From Steromphala cineraria (taxonomy: Eukaryota; Mollusca; Gastropoda; Trochida; Trochidae), in contig OU744725.1 of NCBI GenBank assembly GCA_916613615.1, positions 52,633,575-52,697,574 on the forward strand: 64,000 nt of DNA. The letters are read 5' to 3'. The position numbers and the translations under genes were made by a program. The notes below the pieces were generated by a model. That model saw only the letters and a list, made by a program, of their open reading frames with translations, was not told where the DNA came from and searched no databases. This document shows, piece after piece, positions 13,419 to 24,427 of the stretch; position 1 is the stretch's first letter, and every line of letters starts with the position of its first letter.

Positions 13419-14486
13419 CATCTGCATACTGGTCAATCTTTGTCATAATTCACTGGTTAAGCACTTCTAGTTGAGGGAAGTCATTACTGATTAAGAGCAT
13501 TACAACTGGTTGGTCACAATGCGAGGCCATGGAGGAATATGAAATAATCACTTTGAAAATATGAATGGGATGACAAGTTCATTTCTTTTAATTTGATGAA
13601 AATATACAAATTTTGAAAATTTTCGCTGCTACATTAATTATTTTCTTCCTTAAAGAAATATTATCATCAAAGTTCAAATTTCAACAACATATTTTACAAT
13701 ATCACAAAAGTAGTTTTGTCTTAATATCATTAAACTTTTCCTATCATTCCTCTAAAAAGCAAACATTACATCCTTTAGCACTGACATGCATTCTGCTTTT
13801 TTAACATTTTAATCAGTTAATTCGAAATATTACATTTTACTTGTTTTAACCAAAACTTGTGGTGTAATGAAAGATATTTCACTTGTATATTTGTTCTCTT
13901 ATCTATATACTTAATTATGTATTTGTCTTTTCAAAGACAAGCTCATCAATGTAAGCCGTATATTGGAATCTGTTTTTGTAGCAATAAGCCCTCATTAAGT
14001 TATGGTATCCATTAGACGATACCATTTCCTCATTAGCTTATGGCGTCAATTAGACAGATTGACACGTGTATTGACAATCCACGCTGACAGGTGAGTAATA
14101 CTCGAGGCATTGTTTGTCACTGGTCTCTCTTATCTAGTTATCCAATCAGATGTTAGAGGTTAACCAAGACCCAATGCAAAGTTTCTTTCCCTATATTTCT
14201 GCATATACATTTGTACCTAACTTTTGTTGAAGTAAGGCAGAGACTGCAATGTGCTGCCACATAGTGTTATCACTATTCATTGATGGATTTATGTGCTTTA
14301 ATATAGAGGATTTCATTTTCGATAAGGTTAGTTTCACATGTTTTTTATGCAGCCGATCTTTTGGCATACTTTGTAATGCCGATGTCACATAATATGTATA
14401 AATGATATATGGTTGTAATGTATGTTAAAAACAAAATTTTTAAGATTGTAAACTAATTCATTCTGACTTTTAATCCCTCATAGAGA

Positions 14487-14560
14487 GAGAGAGAGTTTAT
14501 TCAGTAACTAGGCCACCGGCCCATTATACATTGCATAGTTATATAATTCTACATTTCAAT
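14487..14560 (-). mobile_element. possible solo 3' tail of a LINE
   Basis: Read on the minus strand, the stretch has GGGCCGGTGGCC, then ACTGAATAAA, then a (CT)n run. This resembles the short 3' end of a non-LTR element with a simple-repeat tail. There is no coding part. Confidence 0.3.
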
Positions 14561-15196
14561 CCCTCATAAGAGGAAATGGAATTTTTTTTACTGGTATAAG
14601 AATAACATCATTTACAATTATACCTAATCGAGCTTAGATAAGAGGAAGTATTTCATACATTAGTACATTTCATTTATCGGCCTGTCTTATGTAAAACATC
14701 CTAAAGAGGGGACTAGAAGATGACTTATGACATAATTCTTCCTTTCTTCCTTCAGTTTACAAATTTGTAATCAAGGTTCAGCCTACAGTGTAAAGATATT
14801 CATTCAGTTGTTTTACTGAAACAGATTATACACAGCTAGTACATCATCTGATACCATTGTACAATTTTCTTCCTTGAAATATAGTTAAACACAGTATGTT
14901 ATCATTTGGTTATTGTTTTAAACAGTTTTCATTTTATATACTATACATCTACGAATAAACCATTCCATTAGAAAATATTTTACACATTGTTAAGATAAGA
15001 AAATAGATAAAACAATTCCTGACGTTTACTTGAGTATCATGACATTTCCTGGCATTTCCTCCGCACATGAAATTCCCTGTATCCTGCTCATTAAACCTCA
15101 TTAAACGCCTGGGGTTTCCTGGTCATTAAACTTCATTAAACGCTTGTGGTTTCCTGACGTATCCTGGGTCATTTTACGTAGGGTTTTCTTGAGGTG

Positions 15197-15684
15197 TGAG
15201 TTAGCCTCTGTTCTATTACGGCTAATACATGGGATAGAAAGGTAAAAATCTGATTGGAGGCAATCGAAGTTAGTTGTGCAATAAGCGACGCCGTTTCAAA
15301 AGTGGTCATTAGCAAAACTTCGACCATTTCCGTGTGATTCGGCAAAACTATCGTTGAAATTTAACATCCAGGGGAGATAACTCTTTCTTTTACATAACAT
15401 CGCCTTTTATCTTCTCATCAGTTTTTATTTGGTTAATTGTTAACATAAAACAAATAATAAGTTCCACAATTATAGAACAGTTTCTATCTAATGAAAAACC
15501 CTATCCATATCTGATTTTCAAAAACTTTTCTTCTCACACTGTTGGTAAAAAATAATCATAAAGGCATAATAAAGGTGTTTTAATTGGCTGCAAATAAGGG
15601 AGATATCTTAAGTTACAACTTTTTCCGCTAGGGCAATCTGCCGGAACCCCAGGATCTTGGCGTAATAGAACAGAGGCTAACTCA
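15197..15684. mobile_element. 488-bp element with 24-bp perfect TIRs
   Basis: TGAGTTAGCCTCTGTTCTAT at 15197 and its exact inverse ending at 15684 form a 24-base perfect inverted repeat (15197-15220 and 15661-15684). The element sits inside the right terminal region of the 6293-15719 block, interrupting sequence that is contiguous in the left arm. The target duplication is unclear; AGGTG / AGGTAT-like bases flank it. There is no coding capacity. Confidence 0.7.
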
Positions 15685-15720
15685 GGTATTACTGAGCTGC
15701 CTCTGTGGGGAGAGAATGTT

Positions 15721-15850
15721 ATGACTATGGATGATTGGTTTGTGTAATGAGATTTTTGTCACTATCAAAATAATAGATTTAGCATTAACGTACAATTATC
15801 AGTGAAGACTTGAACATATAGAATTTTTAAAAAATGAGTTACTGCCCCTT
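15721..15850 (+). mobile_element. right half of a TTAA-type MITE
   Basis: The sequence from ATGACTATGGATGATTGG to TTACTGCCCCTT matches the 3' half of full copies (for example 28160-28286). The terminal TTAA has decayed into a T run. It resumes where the left half at 6075-6262 stops, apart from about 36 missing bases. Confidence 0.7.
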
Positions 15851-16400
15851 TTTTTTACTTGTATACATGTATGTTCCGCCTGAAACTAGGTCGTGCTACT
15901 GATTTAGTCAGCTTCATTTGAAAAAGGTTTTCTGCAGTGTTCGGTGTGTTAAAGCAAGATGTTGTGTTATCACTTCACAAACAATCATTGAACTTGGCGA
16001 ATGCCTCAGTTTATTTCTTAAATAAGTGACATAAGATCTGTGTTTACAGTATTTTATTTTTCGTTTCAACATAAGAAACCAAGATTGATGGATAAATATC
16101 CGGTTAAGGCCTGTAAAACAGAAACAATTATGAGTGGCAATATAATGATAATGAATTGTCATCTTTTAATTCCGTAAAAGGCTTATCATTTCTTATCAAT
16201 TCTGAAATGTTGCTAATGGCGGTTCGTGCATTCACTTTTGATTACTTATTCATGTTTTTATTTCGTCACTTACCTCGATAAGATATACAAATTATAATAA
16301 TAATAACTGTATATAAAATTAAAAATCTGGATTATGAACACGAAATGTATAGTCTATGGCAATTATTTACCTTAAAATTGAAAAGTTTCAAACATGGACG

Positions 16401-19400
16401 TTATGTCAAACGATAAAGCTTTAAATACCTCCTTTCACACAGGAAGTCAAATACGGTGCTACAAGCATAGTCATGCCATTTGAAGTGTTCTGAAGAAGAC
16501 ATCCCGAGACAATGTTGACTCCCCCCGTCCGGCTGTCCCTTCCCCCAGTCAGTGACCGTGATAGGCTTCTGGTCCACGTCCCAACTCATCACCCCCGGGA
16601 CTACCATGTCGGACCCTCCCAGCCACACGTTCGCCTTGTCTGGTGAAACGTACATCGGTATAAGTACTTGAAACCAAATTAAATGTTTATACTACTCTAC
16701 AACGTTCGCCTTGTCTGGTGAAACGTACATCGGTATAAGTACTTGAAACCAAATTAAATGTTTATACTACTCTACAACGTTCGCCTTGTCTGGTGAAACG
16801 TACATCGGTATAAGTACTTGAAACCAAATTAAATGTTAATACTACTCTACTACGTTCGCCTTGTCTGGTGAAACGTACATCGGTATAAGTACTTGAAACC
16901 AAATTAAATGTTTATACTACTCTACAACGTTCGCCTTGTCTGGTGAAACGTACATCGGTATAAGTACTTGAAACCAAATTAAATGTTTATACTACTCTAC
17001 TACGTTCGCCTTGTCTGGTGAAACGTACATCGGTATAAGTACTTGAAACCAAATTAAATGTTTATACTACTCTACTACGTTCGCCTTGTCTGGTGAAATA
17101 TACATCGGTATTAGTACTTGAAACCAAATTAAATGTTTATACTACTCTACTACGTTCGCCTTGTCTGGTGAAATATACATCGGTATTAGTACTTGAAACC
17201 AAATTAAATGTTTATACTACTCTACTACGTTCGCCTTGTCTGGTGAAATATACATGGGTATTAGTACTTGAAACCAAATTAAATGTTTATACTACTCTAC
17301 TACGTTCGCCTTGTCTGGTGAAATATACATCGGTATTAGTACTTGAAACCAAATTAAATGTTTATACTACTCTACTACGTTCGCCTTGTCTGGTGAAATA
17401 TACATCGGTATTAGTACTTGAAACCAAATTAAATGTTTATACTACTCTACTACGTTCGCCTTGTCTGGTGAAATATACATGGGTATTAGTACTTGAAACC
17501 AAAGGTTTATACGAGACCGCTTGACAAGTTTTACAGTCATTTAAGTGGCCATCTACTGTTCCATAAGACAATTCCTAAAACGTTCTCCTTGTCTTGTAAA
17601 AATATACATACGTGTTTTTTCATTATCATCTTTCCAACTTCTAAATTACCTCTCAAAGAAGTTATGATGATAAATACATTGGAGTCAATCTTTGAAAAGG
17701 TTTATACTAAACTCGCAAATTCAATTTGTTCTTTCTGTGTTCATATGCTGTATTTGACGCTCGCATTGTCTGTTGAAATGTGCATTGTTATCAATCATTG
17801 AAATCAAAGATATATACCAAACTCAAACGATTGAAAAGTTCCATGTGTTCTTTCTGTGATTATATGTTGTAGTATGTTCTACAGGACCATTCCTTACACG
17901 TTCACCTTTTGTAGTGAAATATACATGGATATCAGATTTTCATGATACGGTAAAAAACACCACTAATCCTCATCGATAGCGACACTTTTAATTCTAGATA
18001 TTTATTTACGACTATGATACGTTGCGTCGTATCATATATTCTGATTTATTTTGGTTTATATGTGAAAAAGTTTTCGATAAAATAAAACAATACTCTTATC
18101 AATTATATATTTGCTGTAATCAAAACCATTTGTGTTGTTTACAGTTTTTCTTGTTATGTTGCATTTTTTAAACACTTTATAACCCAAAATTTCATTTTGG
18201 GTTGAATTACGTTTCTAACTTATTACGTCAGTTACTTAGTTTCATTAGCCACCTTACTAAACTTTTGGCACTAAAGCCTGGAAATCTTAAAGTTAAATCT
18301 TATGTACTGACTCATCTTTAAAGGATCATTTCGTTATTCGGTATTAAAGAAAGACGCAGAAATAGGTTTCAAACACTTGACTCTTATGTACATTCTATTT
18401 GCTTTCAAGGAAACTAAATTAATAAATGATTTTGTTATTGATTGCGCTTTTTGAAGCTATTGGATAATATGTGAAACAATATGTGAATTTCATACACACA
18501 TAGTATAAATATTACCGTGTTACTTTAAAGGGGCAATAGCACGTTTTAGGGGGAAGCAGTAATAAATCAAATATTTAATGTTAAGTTCAACAATGCGATT
18601 CCCTGTTCTTACACAAAATGAATTATAAGTGTTCACACAAAAATGGCTGCCGGTGGACTTTATGTGAATCTTTATGATTTGTTCTCTGACTATGAATGAT
18701 TGGTTTGCGTAATGCGGTTTTTGACACATCCAAATGATATATTTAGCATTAACGTACACTTATCAGTGAAAAGTTGAAATATGAAATTTTCAACAAACGT
18801 GCTGTCCCTTCAACAAACTTACGATTTACATAGGTGATGAACTTCTTCGTGTTTTCTATTTTTGTTGTTGTGTTAGGTGAAGCAAGATGGCCTCCAAACT
18901 CCCTACAGAGTGCCTGTGGAAAAAAAATATCAAAATCATTCAATAATTGTCGTAAGATAATGAAGCAATTTCATTATCTTATTTTAATAAACTTACATAA
19001 TTAATGGTATGTCAATGGTTTGACTAAATTGGCAGGATTCAAAGTCCATTATATACAGTGACTTATAAATTGGAAATACATAAGCAATAGTTATTGAAAT
19101 AGTTATGATTATGCATATTATGTTAAACATGGCTATTGAAGCTTTCAAGGATATGCTCATTTATTAATTTCAAAACTAATTCCTTGAATAAACAGAATAC
19201 AAAATATATACTATTCTACATAATTTGAAAATGTTTGGATTTTTGTTTAGGGTCTATATTTTCTAAATTATGATAATGCAAAGTACATATAAATGTTATT
19301 AATTGGAGATATTGTTTTTTCTTATTAAGACATTTTCTTTCTTAAACTTATTAAGACGAAACTGTTAAAAATTAATGCGATGGTTATTCTTAGTTTAAAT

Positions 19401-20985
19401 TAATTTCACCCCAGCATCCCTCCAAGTATATTTCCCCTCAAACAAAGCGAGGCAATGGCCATCGTATCTGGTCCAGCCATCCGGACAAACTGCCTGGACT
19501 GAAACAGAAAATGGTGAAACGAGAATTAGACATTTGACTAAACAAGTTGCAAGTTTTACCTTACTCAAGACAACTGTATTATGAACTATTTGATTATAAA
19601 CGTTACGTGTTCATGCAGTGATTAAAGATGTTGTTTCATACTTGCATGCGGTTCAGGCTGAAATGTAGCTATTGAGAAAAGAAATACATCACTTTGTAGA
19701 AAAATCTTTCGTCGAAATTTTGATATCATATTTAGATTATTTAATCAACAATAACATAATTATTTCGACGCCCAAAGCACAGTACCCCTTGTAGAAAGGG
19801 CATAGCATTTAACGAACCCGCTTTCGGTGACGTAATCATTACGCGTGTAGGATTTACACCGTGTCACAACTAGCGTATTTACGTTCGATGGGTATCAACT
19901 TTGGCAGCAACGAATACCTTATTCGGAGAAAAAGAAAAGAAAATCTAGTCGTGCGCGACAAAGACGGTTTTCAAGAAGTATATTTGGAGACCGGAAGTTG
20001 TGAGATGGCCACACTTGATTCGCCTTTATCTTGGCTGCCGTTTCCGTAATTTTGGTAAATTATATCATATTTAATGAATTATGGTCCGATTTTCCCTGGG
20101 TTGGTCACTAATTTTTCTAAAAATACAACGAATACATTAAAAATACTTTTTAAAATATTGCAAGTATGATACAGCATCTTTAAAATATAGCCTGTCTGCC
20201 AGTCCTTGCACTGGCTACTATGTCAGGACTGGTAATTTTTAAACTTTTTTCTTTATTTTCCCTATAGAAATGACAAATTAATTTTCAGGACAGGCTAGGT
20301 TTCAAATCTATTTTATACACTGGTTCATGTAAATAGTTTTCGCTAGTAAACCTAAATCGAACAAATGTTTTAAGAACATTAACATGCAGTTGATAGTTTA
20401 AATAACATTTTTACCTTTTTTTCGTTCACATTGCCATATTCTGTTAGGATCGAAGTGGAAACGTTTATTTAAATATTAATTTCTAAGCAATAAATTGGCT
20501 TCTTGCAAAATGAAGTTCAACACAAATAAAATGATATATATGAAACAGATGCTCAATAAGGAGTAGTTGTTTGACCTTTCACGTGACTTTGCAACACTTG
20601 TAATGTTATCTGACTCACATTTTTTCCTGTTTGTCAGATGATATTTCTTAGCTTAACAAAACAATATTATGGTATTTACTATAATAAAAATCTTGCCGAT
20701 ATATATAAATAGGATATTTAGATATTCCTATTTTTTAATAACGTCCCGAATTAATTATCATTTAGTTACCATTAACGTCCTTTTCTAAGTTAGAAAAAAT
20801 AGGAGATATGGATAACACGAAATTTGATCATGGTACTTAATGATGCCTTAATTAATCGTTTTAAAAGAAAAACCATATGATAATTTCCTGTAATAGATGA
20901 CAGCATAACACTATCACCAAATTTCCCTACCTGTGAATAAGAGTGAAAGAAAGATCACCACAAAACTGAAGCTTTCATGCGCCAT
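16401..20985 (-). CDS. secreted C-type lectin (copy A), four exons
   Basis: Coding exons are 20931-20985, 19410-19498, 18823-18913 and 16401-16639, all with GT-AG borders and agreeing phases (1, 0, 1), giving about 157 residues. Exon 1 encodes a signal peptide (MAHESFSFVVIFLSLLFT). The remainder is one long-form CTLD: CPDGWTRY and HC pair, ALCREFGGHLAS, VWLGGSD, QHC, YAC, FLCE. The sugar-site motif is QPD, typical of galactose binding. The usual WND is WHD, so calcium binding may be altered. The last exon could instead splice at a donor-like GTATTT after 16429 (CERR). GATA-like motifs lie just upstream of the ATG (AGATAAG near 21017). Introns contain a MITE and the 75-bp array. It is a tandem paralogue of the gene at 27194-32674. 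Confidence 0.88.
16627..17503. repeat. 75-bp tandem array of 12 units carrying a 3' splice site
   Basis: Units start at 16627 and then every 75 bases to 17452. The last is cut at about 17503. Each unit spans, on the minus strand, the end of lectin A intron 3 (..TTTCACCAG) plus the first bases of exon 4 (ACAAGGCGAACGT). Units 1-6 share AAACGTACATCGGTATAAGT; units 7-12 have AAATATACAT..GGTATTAGT. Two of these (17227 and 17452) have CATGGGTA, 225 bases apart. Diverged older units can be seen near 17580, 17757 and 17897. Because 75 is divisible by 3, the array also gives a meaningless 25-residue repeat frame. Confidence 0.92.
18529..18809 (+). mobile_element. TTAA-type MITE inside lectin A intron
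   Basis: TTAA at 18525-18528 precedes AGGGGCAATAGCACGTTTT. The right end reads ACGTGCTGTCCCT at 18809, with a degenerate TCAA. The copy is internally deleted. Its right end lies about 12 bases from the splice donor of lectin exon 3 (18821-18822). Confidence 0.8.
19785..20160 (+). repeat. dispersed 370-bp repeat, copy 1
   Basis: This segment, with AACGAACCCGCTTTCGGTGA, the TTCGATGGGTAT segment, AAAATCTAGTCGT and CACACTTGATTCGCCTT, recurs at 39430-39810 with moderate divergence. It lies in intron 1 of lectin A. I cannot assign a class. The short frame at 19861-20049 is not conserved in the second copy. Confidence 0.65.
20188..20297. mobile_element. possible small TIR element
   Basis: TAGCCTGTC at 20188 and GACAGGCTA ending at 20297 are inverted. 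CCAGTCCT and AGGACTGG form an inner pair. The short arms make this tentative. Confidence 0.3.
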
Positions 20986-20989
20986 TTTA

Positions 20990-22050
20990 TCTGATAAAAA
21001 CATTCCAAGGAAATCAGATAAGAGCGTTGACTTACAGCTTGTGATTCTCCCACAGAAATTCAGACACAGCACAATGCATATTGAGGTTTTTAATTCTACA
21101 CAAACACTTCAATATTCAATCCGGGATAGAAATTGCCATTTTCAATACATTTGCATTTTGTGTGATTTCGCCTACATGTAAACTACTTTGGTTATAATTA
21201 GTTATGTATACTGAACGGCAAAAGAAACGACTCCTTAAGGTTCAGTCAAGTGACCTTAATTTCAAAACGTCATAATACCAAAACAATTTTTTTTAATTTT
21301 GAATCATGATAAATAATGGTTAAACAATAATGTGAACCATTTGCATAGTATATTACGCAAACACACGAGTAGTCATTTTTCATAGGTCAATTTTGATGTC
21401 ATGAATTGTCTCATTTGGCTCGGCTCATTAAAAGAAAAAAATGACAATTTTGCGAAAACTCTTATTCAATTAGCCTAGACATTTTACCGAGTTGTGTACC
21501 TTTTCTGTGAGACAAGTAAAACTTCACTAATCCCTTATTCCACAAGAAATAAAATCACTATGAATGAAAAATGAAAAAATTATTGCATCCTATGCATAAA
21601 TCGTGTGTTGGTAGCGTATGTCAATGGAAATATTAATGCATTTCAATGAATATGGCAGTCCACTGGTACCTTAATGTTTGACCATGGCCAGAACACAGAC
21701 CTAAATTTCAGATTAAGGACAGTTCCATAATTCATCGTAAAGCTTTGACATCTCGAACGTCCGTTCACGTCTCACACGTGTTGGTATGATGTTACAATAA
21801 TTGCCCAAAATGTTTTACCTTTCACAACCTCTAGGAATTAACTATTGGTTTAGGTGAGAGTATACCAATTCCCCACAGTCAATAACAACTATTCCATTAT
21901 GTTGAGTAATGCTTTAGTAAGTATTATCATTGATAAAATGTTACAATGGAACAACGTTTTAAAATCGGAAAATGGTGGTTTAATATGTAAGTAATACGTA
22001 CAAGCGATTTCGAATGCTGATTTAATAACGGAAATTATATTGAAAGCGTT
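20990..22050. other. no gene seen upstream of lectin A
   Basis: This is the 5' flank of lectin A. GATA-like motifs lie close to the start codon. Beyond about 21200 I see no feature until the LINE remnant. Confidence 0.45.
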
Positions 22051-22057
22051 ACAAAAT

Positions 22058-22690
22058 GACAATTGTCCTTCTTTTTTTGTGACCCAGATTTTTGGTTTCG
22101 GTGGAAAGCCATGTTGTCTCTATACTGAAATTGACACAGTACATGTACATGACCATTAACACATTTGATGACATTCCGTGCTCTCTGAGAAGAAATAGAA
22201 GAATGATTTTTGCTATGAAGGATCTTGTAAATTGTGCAACAAAGGCCATGTTTTCACTTTTGAAAAGATCACGCATTATTAATTTACTCTTAGATTCTCT
22301 ACTTATCGCTTTTGATGTAATGATACTACAAATTATAACTTACGGCGCCGAAGTATCGGGATATGAAAATCTAGATGTAATTGAAAAAGTTCATTTAAAA
22401 TTCATGAAATTAGCTACCGGTTTACGCCCATCAACACCAAACTTCATGGTATATGGCGAGCTCGGAAGATTCCCTCTCAAAATATGTGTAGCTTTAAAGA
22501 TGATAAAATTTAATGTAATATCAGTTATAAAAAATATGTCAAAATTTGTTACAATTGTAAACTCTGTATTGAAAAAATTAATGTAAAATCGACCTTCACA
22601 TTGTATATATCTATTTTGCTTGTATATATATATTTATGCTCTTCTACCACCGTCGGTGGTGAATAGAGAATAAAGAATTTGAATTTGAAA
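22058..22690 (+). pseudogene. LINE remnant: reverse transcriptase C-terminal part and 3' tail
   Basis: The frame at 22250-22586 encodes a segment with ITYGAEVSGYENLDVIEKVH and LKFMKLATGLRPSTPNFMVYGELGRFPL. This resembles the region after the polymerase motifs of non-LTR elements (YG.E.WG..IE.V...F.K..LG). The 3' end has GAATAAAGAATTTGAATTTG, a short AATTTG repeat as often seen at LINE tails, ending near 22690. The 5' part is missing. Confidence 0.65.
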
Positions 22691-23003
22691 TTTGATAATC
22701 ATCCATGTTCATCTGTTGCATTGTCTTCTTTGGATTATCTCAGGAATTTGATGTGTGCTAGTGACATACGCCATCACTGCTACAACAGTTTATGTTGCAG
22801 AAATGACAGTTTTGTTGAGGTAGTGACCGTTGCGCATTCTTTCTTTTCATTTGTTTTAGATTCAATGTTACTTATCGTGCATATACTAATAATAACTCTT
22901 AACTGTCGATTTTGTAATAACGAAATTGAAGATGAGTACCATGTGCTTTTGATTTGTCGTAAAAACTTAAAAAATACAAGCATGTTTAGTTTATCAAATT
23001 GTT
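22691..23003 (+). pseudogene. second LINE 3' remnant with zinc-knuckle-like end
   Basis: The short frame ends with CRFCNNEIEDEYHVLLICRKN, the CxxC..E.H.L..C pattern found at the C-terminus of many non-LTR polyproteins and also seen at 32130-32200. The remainder is decayed. Confidence 0.45.
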
Positions 23004-23185
23004 AAAGTGAAAAAACAATTTTGAAATGTTCAACGCTGCAAAGTGTATTTATTTCATCTTGAAGGAAAGAAGCAAAGTCGAATTTGTGTGATTTGATTAC
23101 CTTTATCCACACTCTTTGGCATTTACTATTTACTACTTTAAACATTGTAAAGACATCTACCCCGCAAAGAAAACATTGAGTTTAA

Positions 23186-23491
23186 AGGGGCAGTAGCACG
23201 TTTTTAGGGGGAATATAAGGTGAAGTCAGGAAAATTAAAATTAATGGTTCCAATTGAAAGACAATGTATTTAAATTAAATGGAGCAGTAATAATTCAAAT
23301 ATATAACGTAAAGTTTAGCCATGCGATTTCTTTTTCTCACACAAAATGAATTAAAGGTGTTCACAAAAAATGGCCGCCAATGGATTTTATGTGAATCTTC
23401 TTTTTTTGTCCTCTGACTATGGATGATTGGCTTGTGTAATGATATTTCTGACACTGTCAAAATCAATACATTTAGCATTAACTTACAATTA
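23186..23491 (+). mobile_element. TTAA-type MITE, right end missing
   Basis: TTAA at 23182-23185 is followed by AGGGGCAGTAGCACGTTTTT and the family body. The copy loses similarity after ACTTACAATTATAA near 23491. Confidence 0.75.
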
Positions 23492-23633
23492 TAAAGCCTC
23501 GGATATTTGTTACTTTTATCAACTTGTGTTGATATATTTGATATCAGAAGACACTTGGGTGAGATTCTCTATGTATCTACATGGTTTCAAAGCAAAAACG
23601 GTAGATGTTGAAAATCACGGAGTGGCTCTTTAA

Positions 23634-23851
23634 AGGGGCAGTAGCAAAAAAATTTAAATTTTATATTTTAATTTTTTCACTGATAATTGTTCGTTAAAGC
23701 TAATTGTATTATCTTGATAGTGTCAAAAATCTCAGTGCCGTTCTCAGAACACAAATCAATAACCCATAATCAGAGGACAAAGTATAAAGATTCACATAAA
23801 ATCCATTGGCGGGCATTTTGTGTGAACACCTTTAATTCTTCTTTTTTGTAT
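23634..23851 (-). mobile_element. TTAA-type MITE, opposite orientation, truncated
   Basis: TTAA at 23630-23633 and AGGGGCAGTAGC start a reverse-oriented copy that ends near AACACCTTTAATTC. The bases outside its end (GATGTTGAAAATCACGGAGT) resemble the bases flanking the MITE at 60322. Confidence 0.7.
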
Positions 23852-23863
23852 TAATTCTGATAT

Positions 23864-23934
23864 CAATCTAAATAAATTTAGATCAACAGGTTTTATATTT
23901 GGTCATACTGTTGATCTGAAATTTATTTAGATTG
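23864..23934. mobile_element. 71-bp miniature of the 781-bp TIR element
   Basis: It starts CAATCTAAATAAATTTAGAT and ends with the inverse, one mismatch in 26, with an 18-base spacer. It is flanked by identical 9-mers, TTCTGATAT, at 23855-23863 and 23935-23943. The whole element is essentially one terminal repeat of the 781-bp element folded on itself. Confidence 0.85.
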
Positions 23935-24427
23935 TTCTGATATCAATGATGAATTTGTATATCTTTGTATATACTATCCACGGGTAGTTCAAGAGTGTCA
24001 ATCTTCTTCTTAAGCCATAGAACCACGTGTATTTCATAACTTATTGTTTGCTTTGATACGGACCTTGAGGTTAAATGTAGTTAAAATTCAAACCATCTAA
24101 TATTTTCTTCAGCAAATACAAATATATGTAAATACTAATTTATCGACGAACCAAAATCGCACTGCCAATGTGCCTGGATACAACCAATCTAACCTATCAA
24201 AACGCGATCAACTCTTCAGTGTCTTTCTTGCGGCCTTAGAATACTTTTCAAAAATACAGTTGACCAATTGACGTGCGCTACTGTCCGGTCTAAGATCATA
24301 ATCGTGGGTTTTCACCCTCATATTGTCACTGAACTGATCAGCGTTAAAAGTATTGTTTCCAGTCGATGTTTCTCGATCATTTTGTAACAATGGTATAATT
24401 TTGTATATTTGTGACTACCATCAACTC

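Larger units (their letters stand above)
6293..15719. other. 9.4-kb gene-free block bounded by inverted arms
   Basis: The outer arms, 6293-6330 and 15682-15719, are inverted copies matching at 36 of 38 bases (ACATTCTCTCCCCACAGAGG at the outer side). An inner inverted pair lies at 7716-7762 and 14096-14133. Subterminal sequence on both sides is rich in ATTTCCTG and CATTAAAC motifs (6330-6510 and 15040-15180). The interior has diverged direct repeats (for example 10640-10900 against 12060-12300, and 11290-11420 against 12420-12550) and no coding exon that I can support. The block sits between two halves of one MITE, so it may be a large decayed TIR element. That reading is inference. Confidence 0.5.

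Noticed and set aside
17093..17524. 143-residue frame of 25-residue repeats
   Set aside because: It is a by-product of the 75-bp array (75 is a multiple of 3), antisense to a lectin intron.
19861..20049. 62-residue frame
   Set aside because: The second copy of the same repeat at 39430-39810 does not keep the frame.
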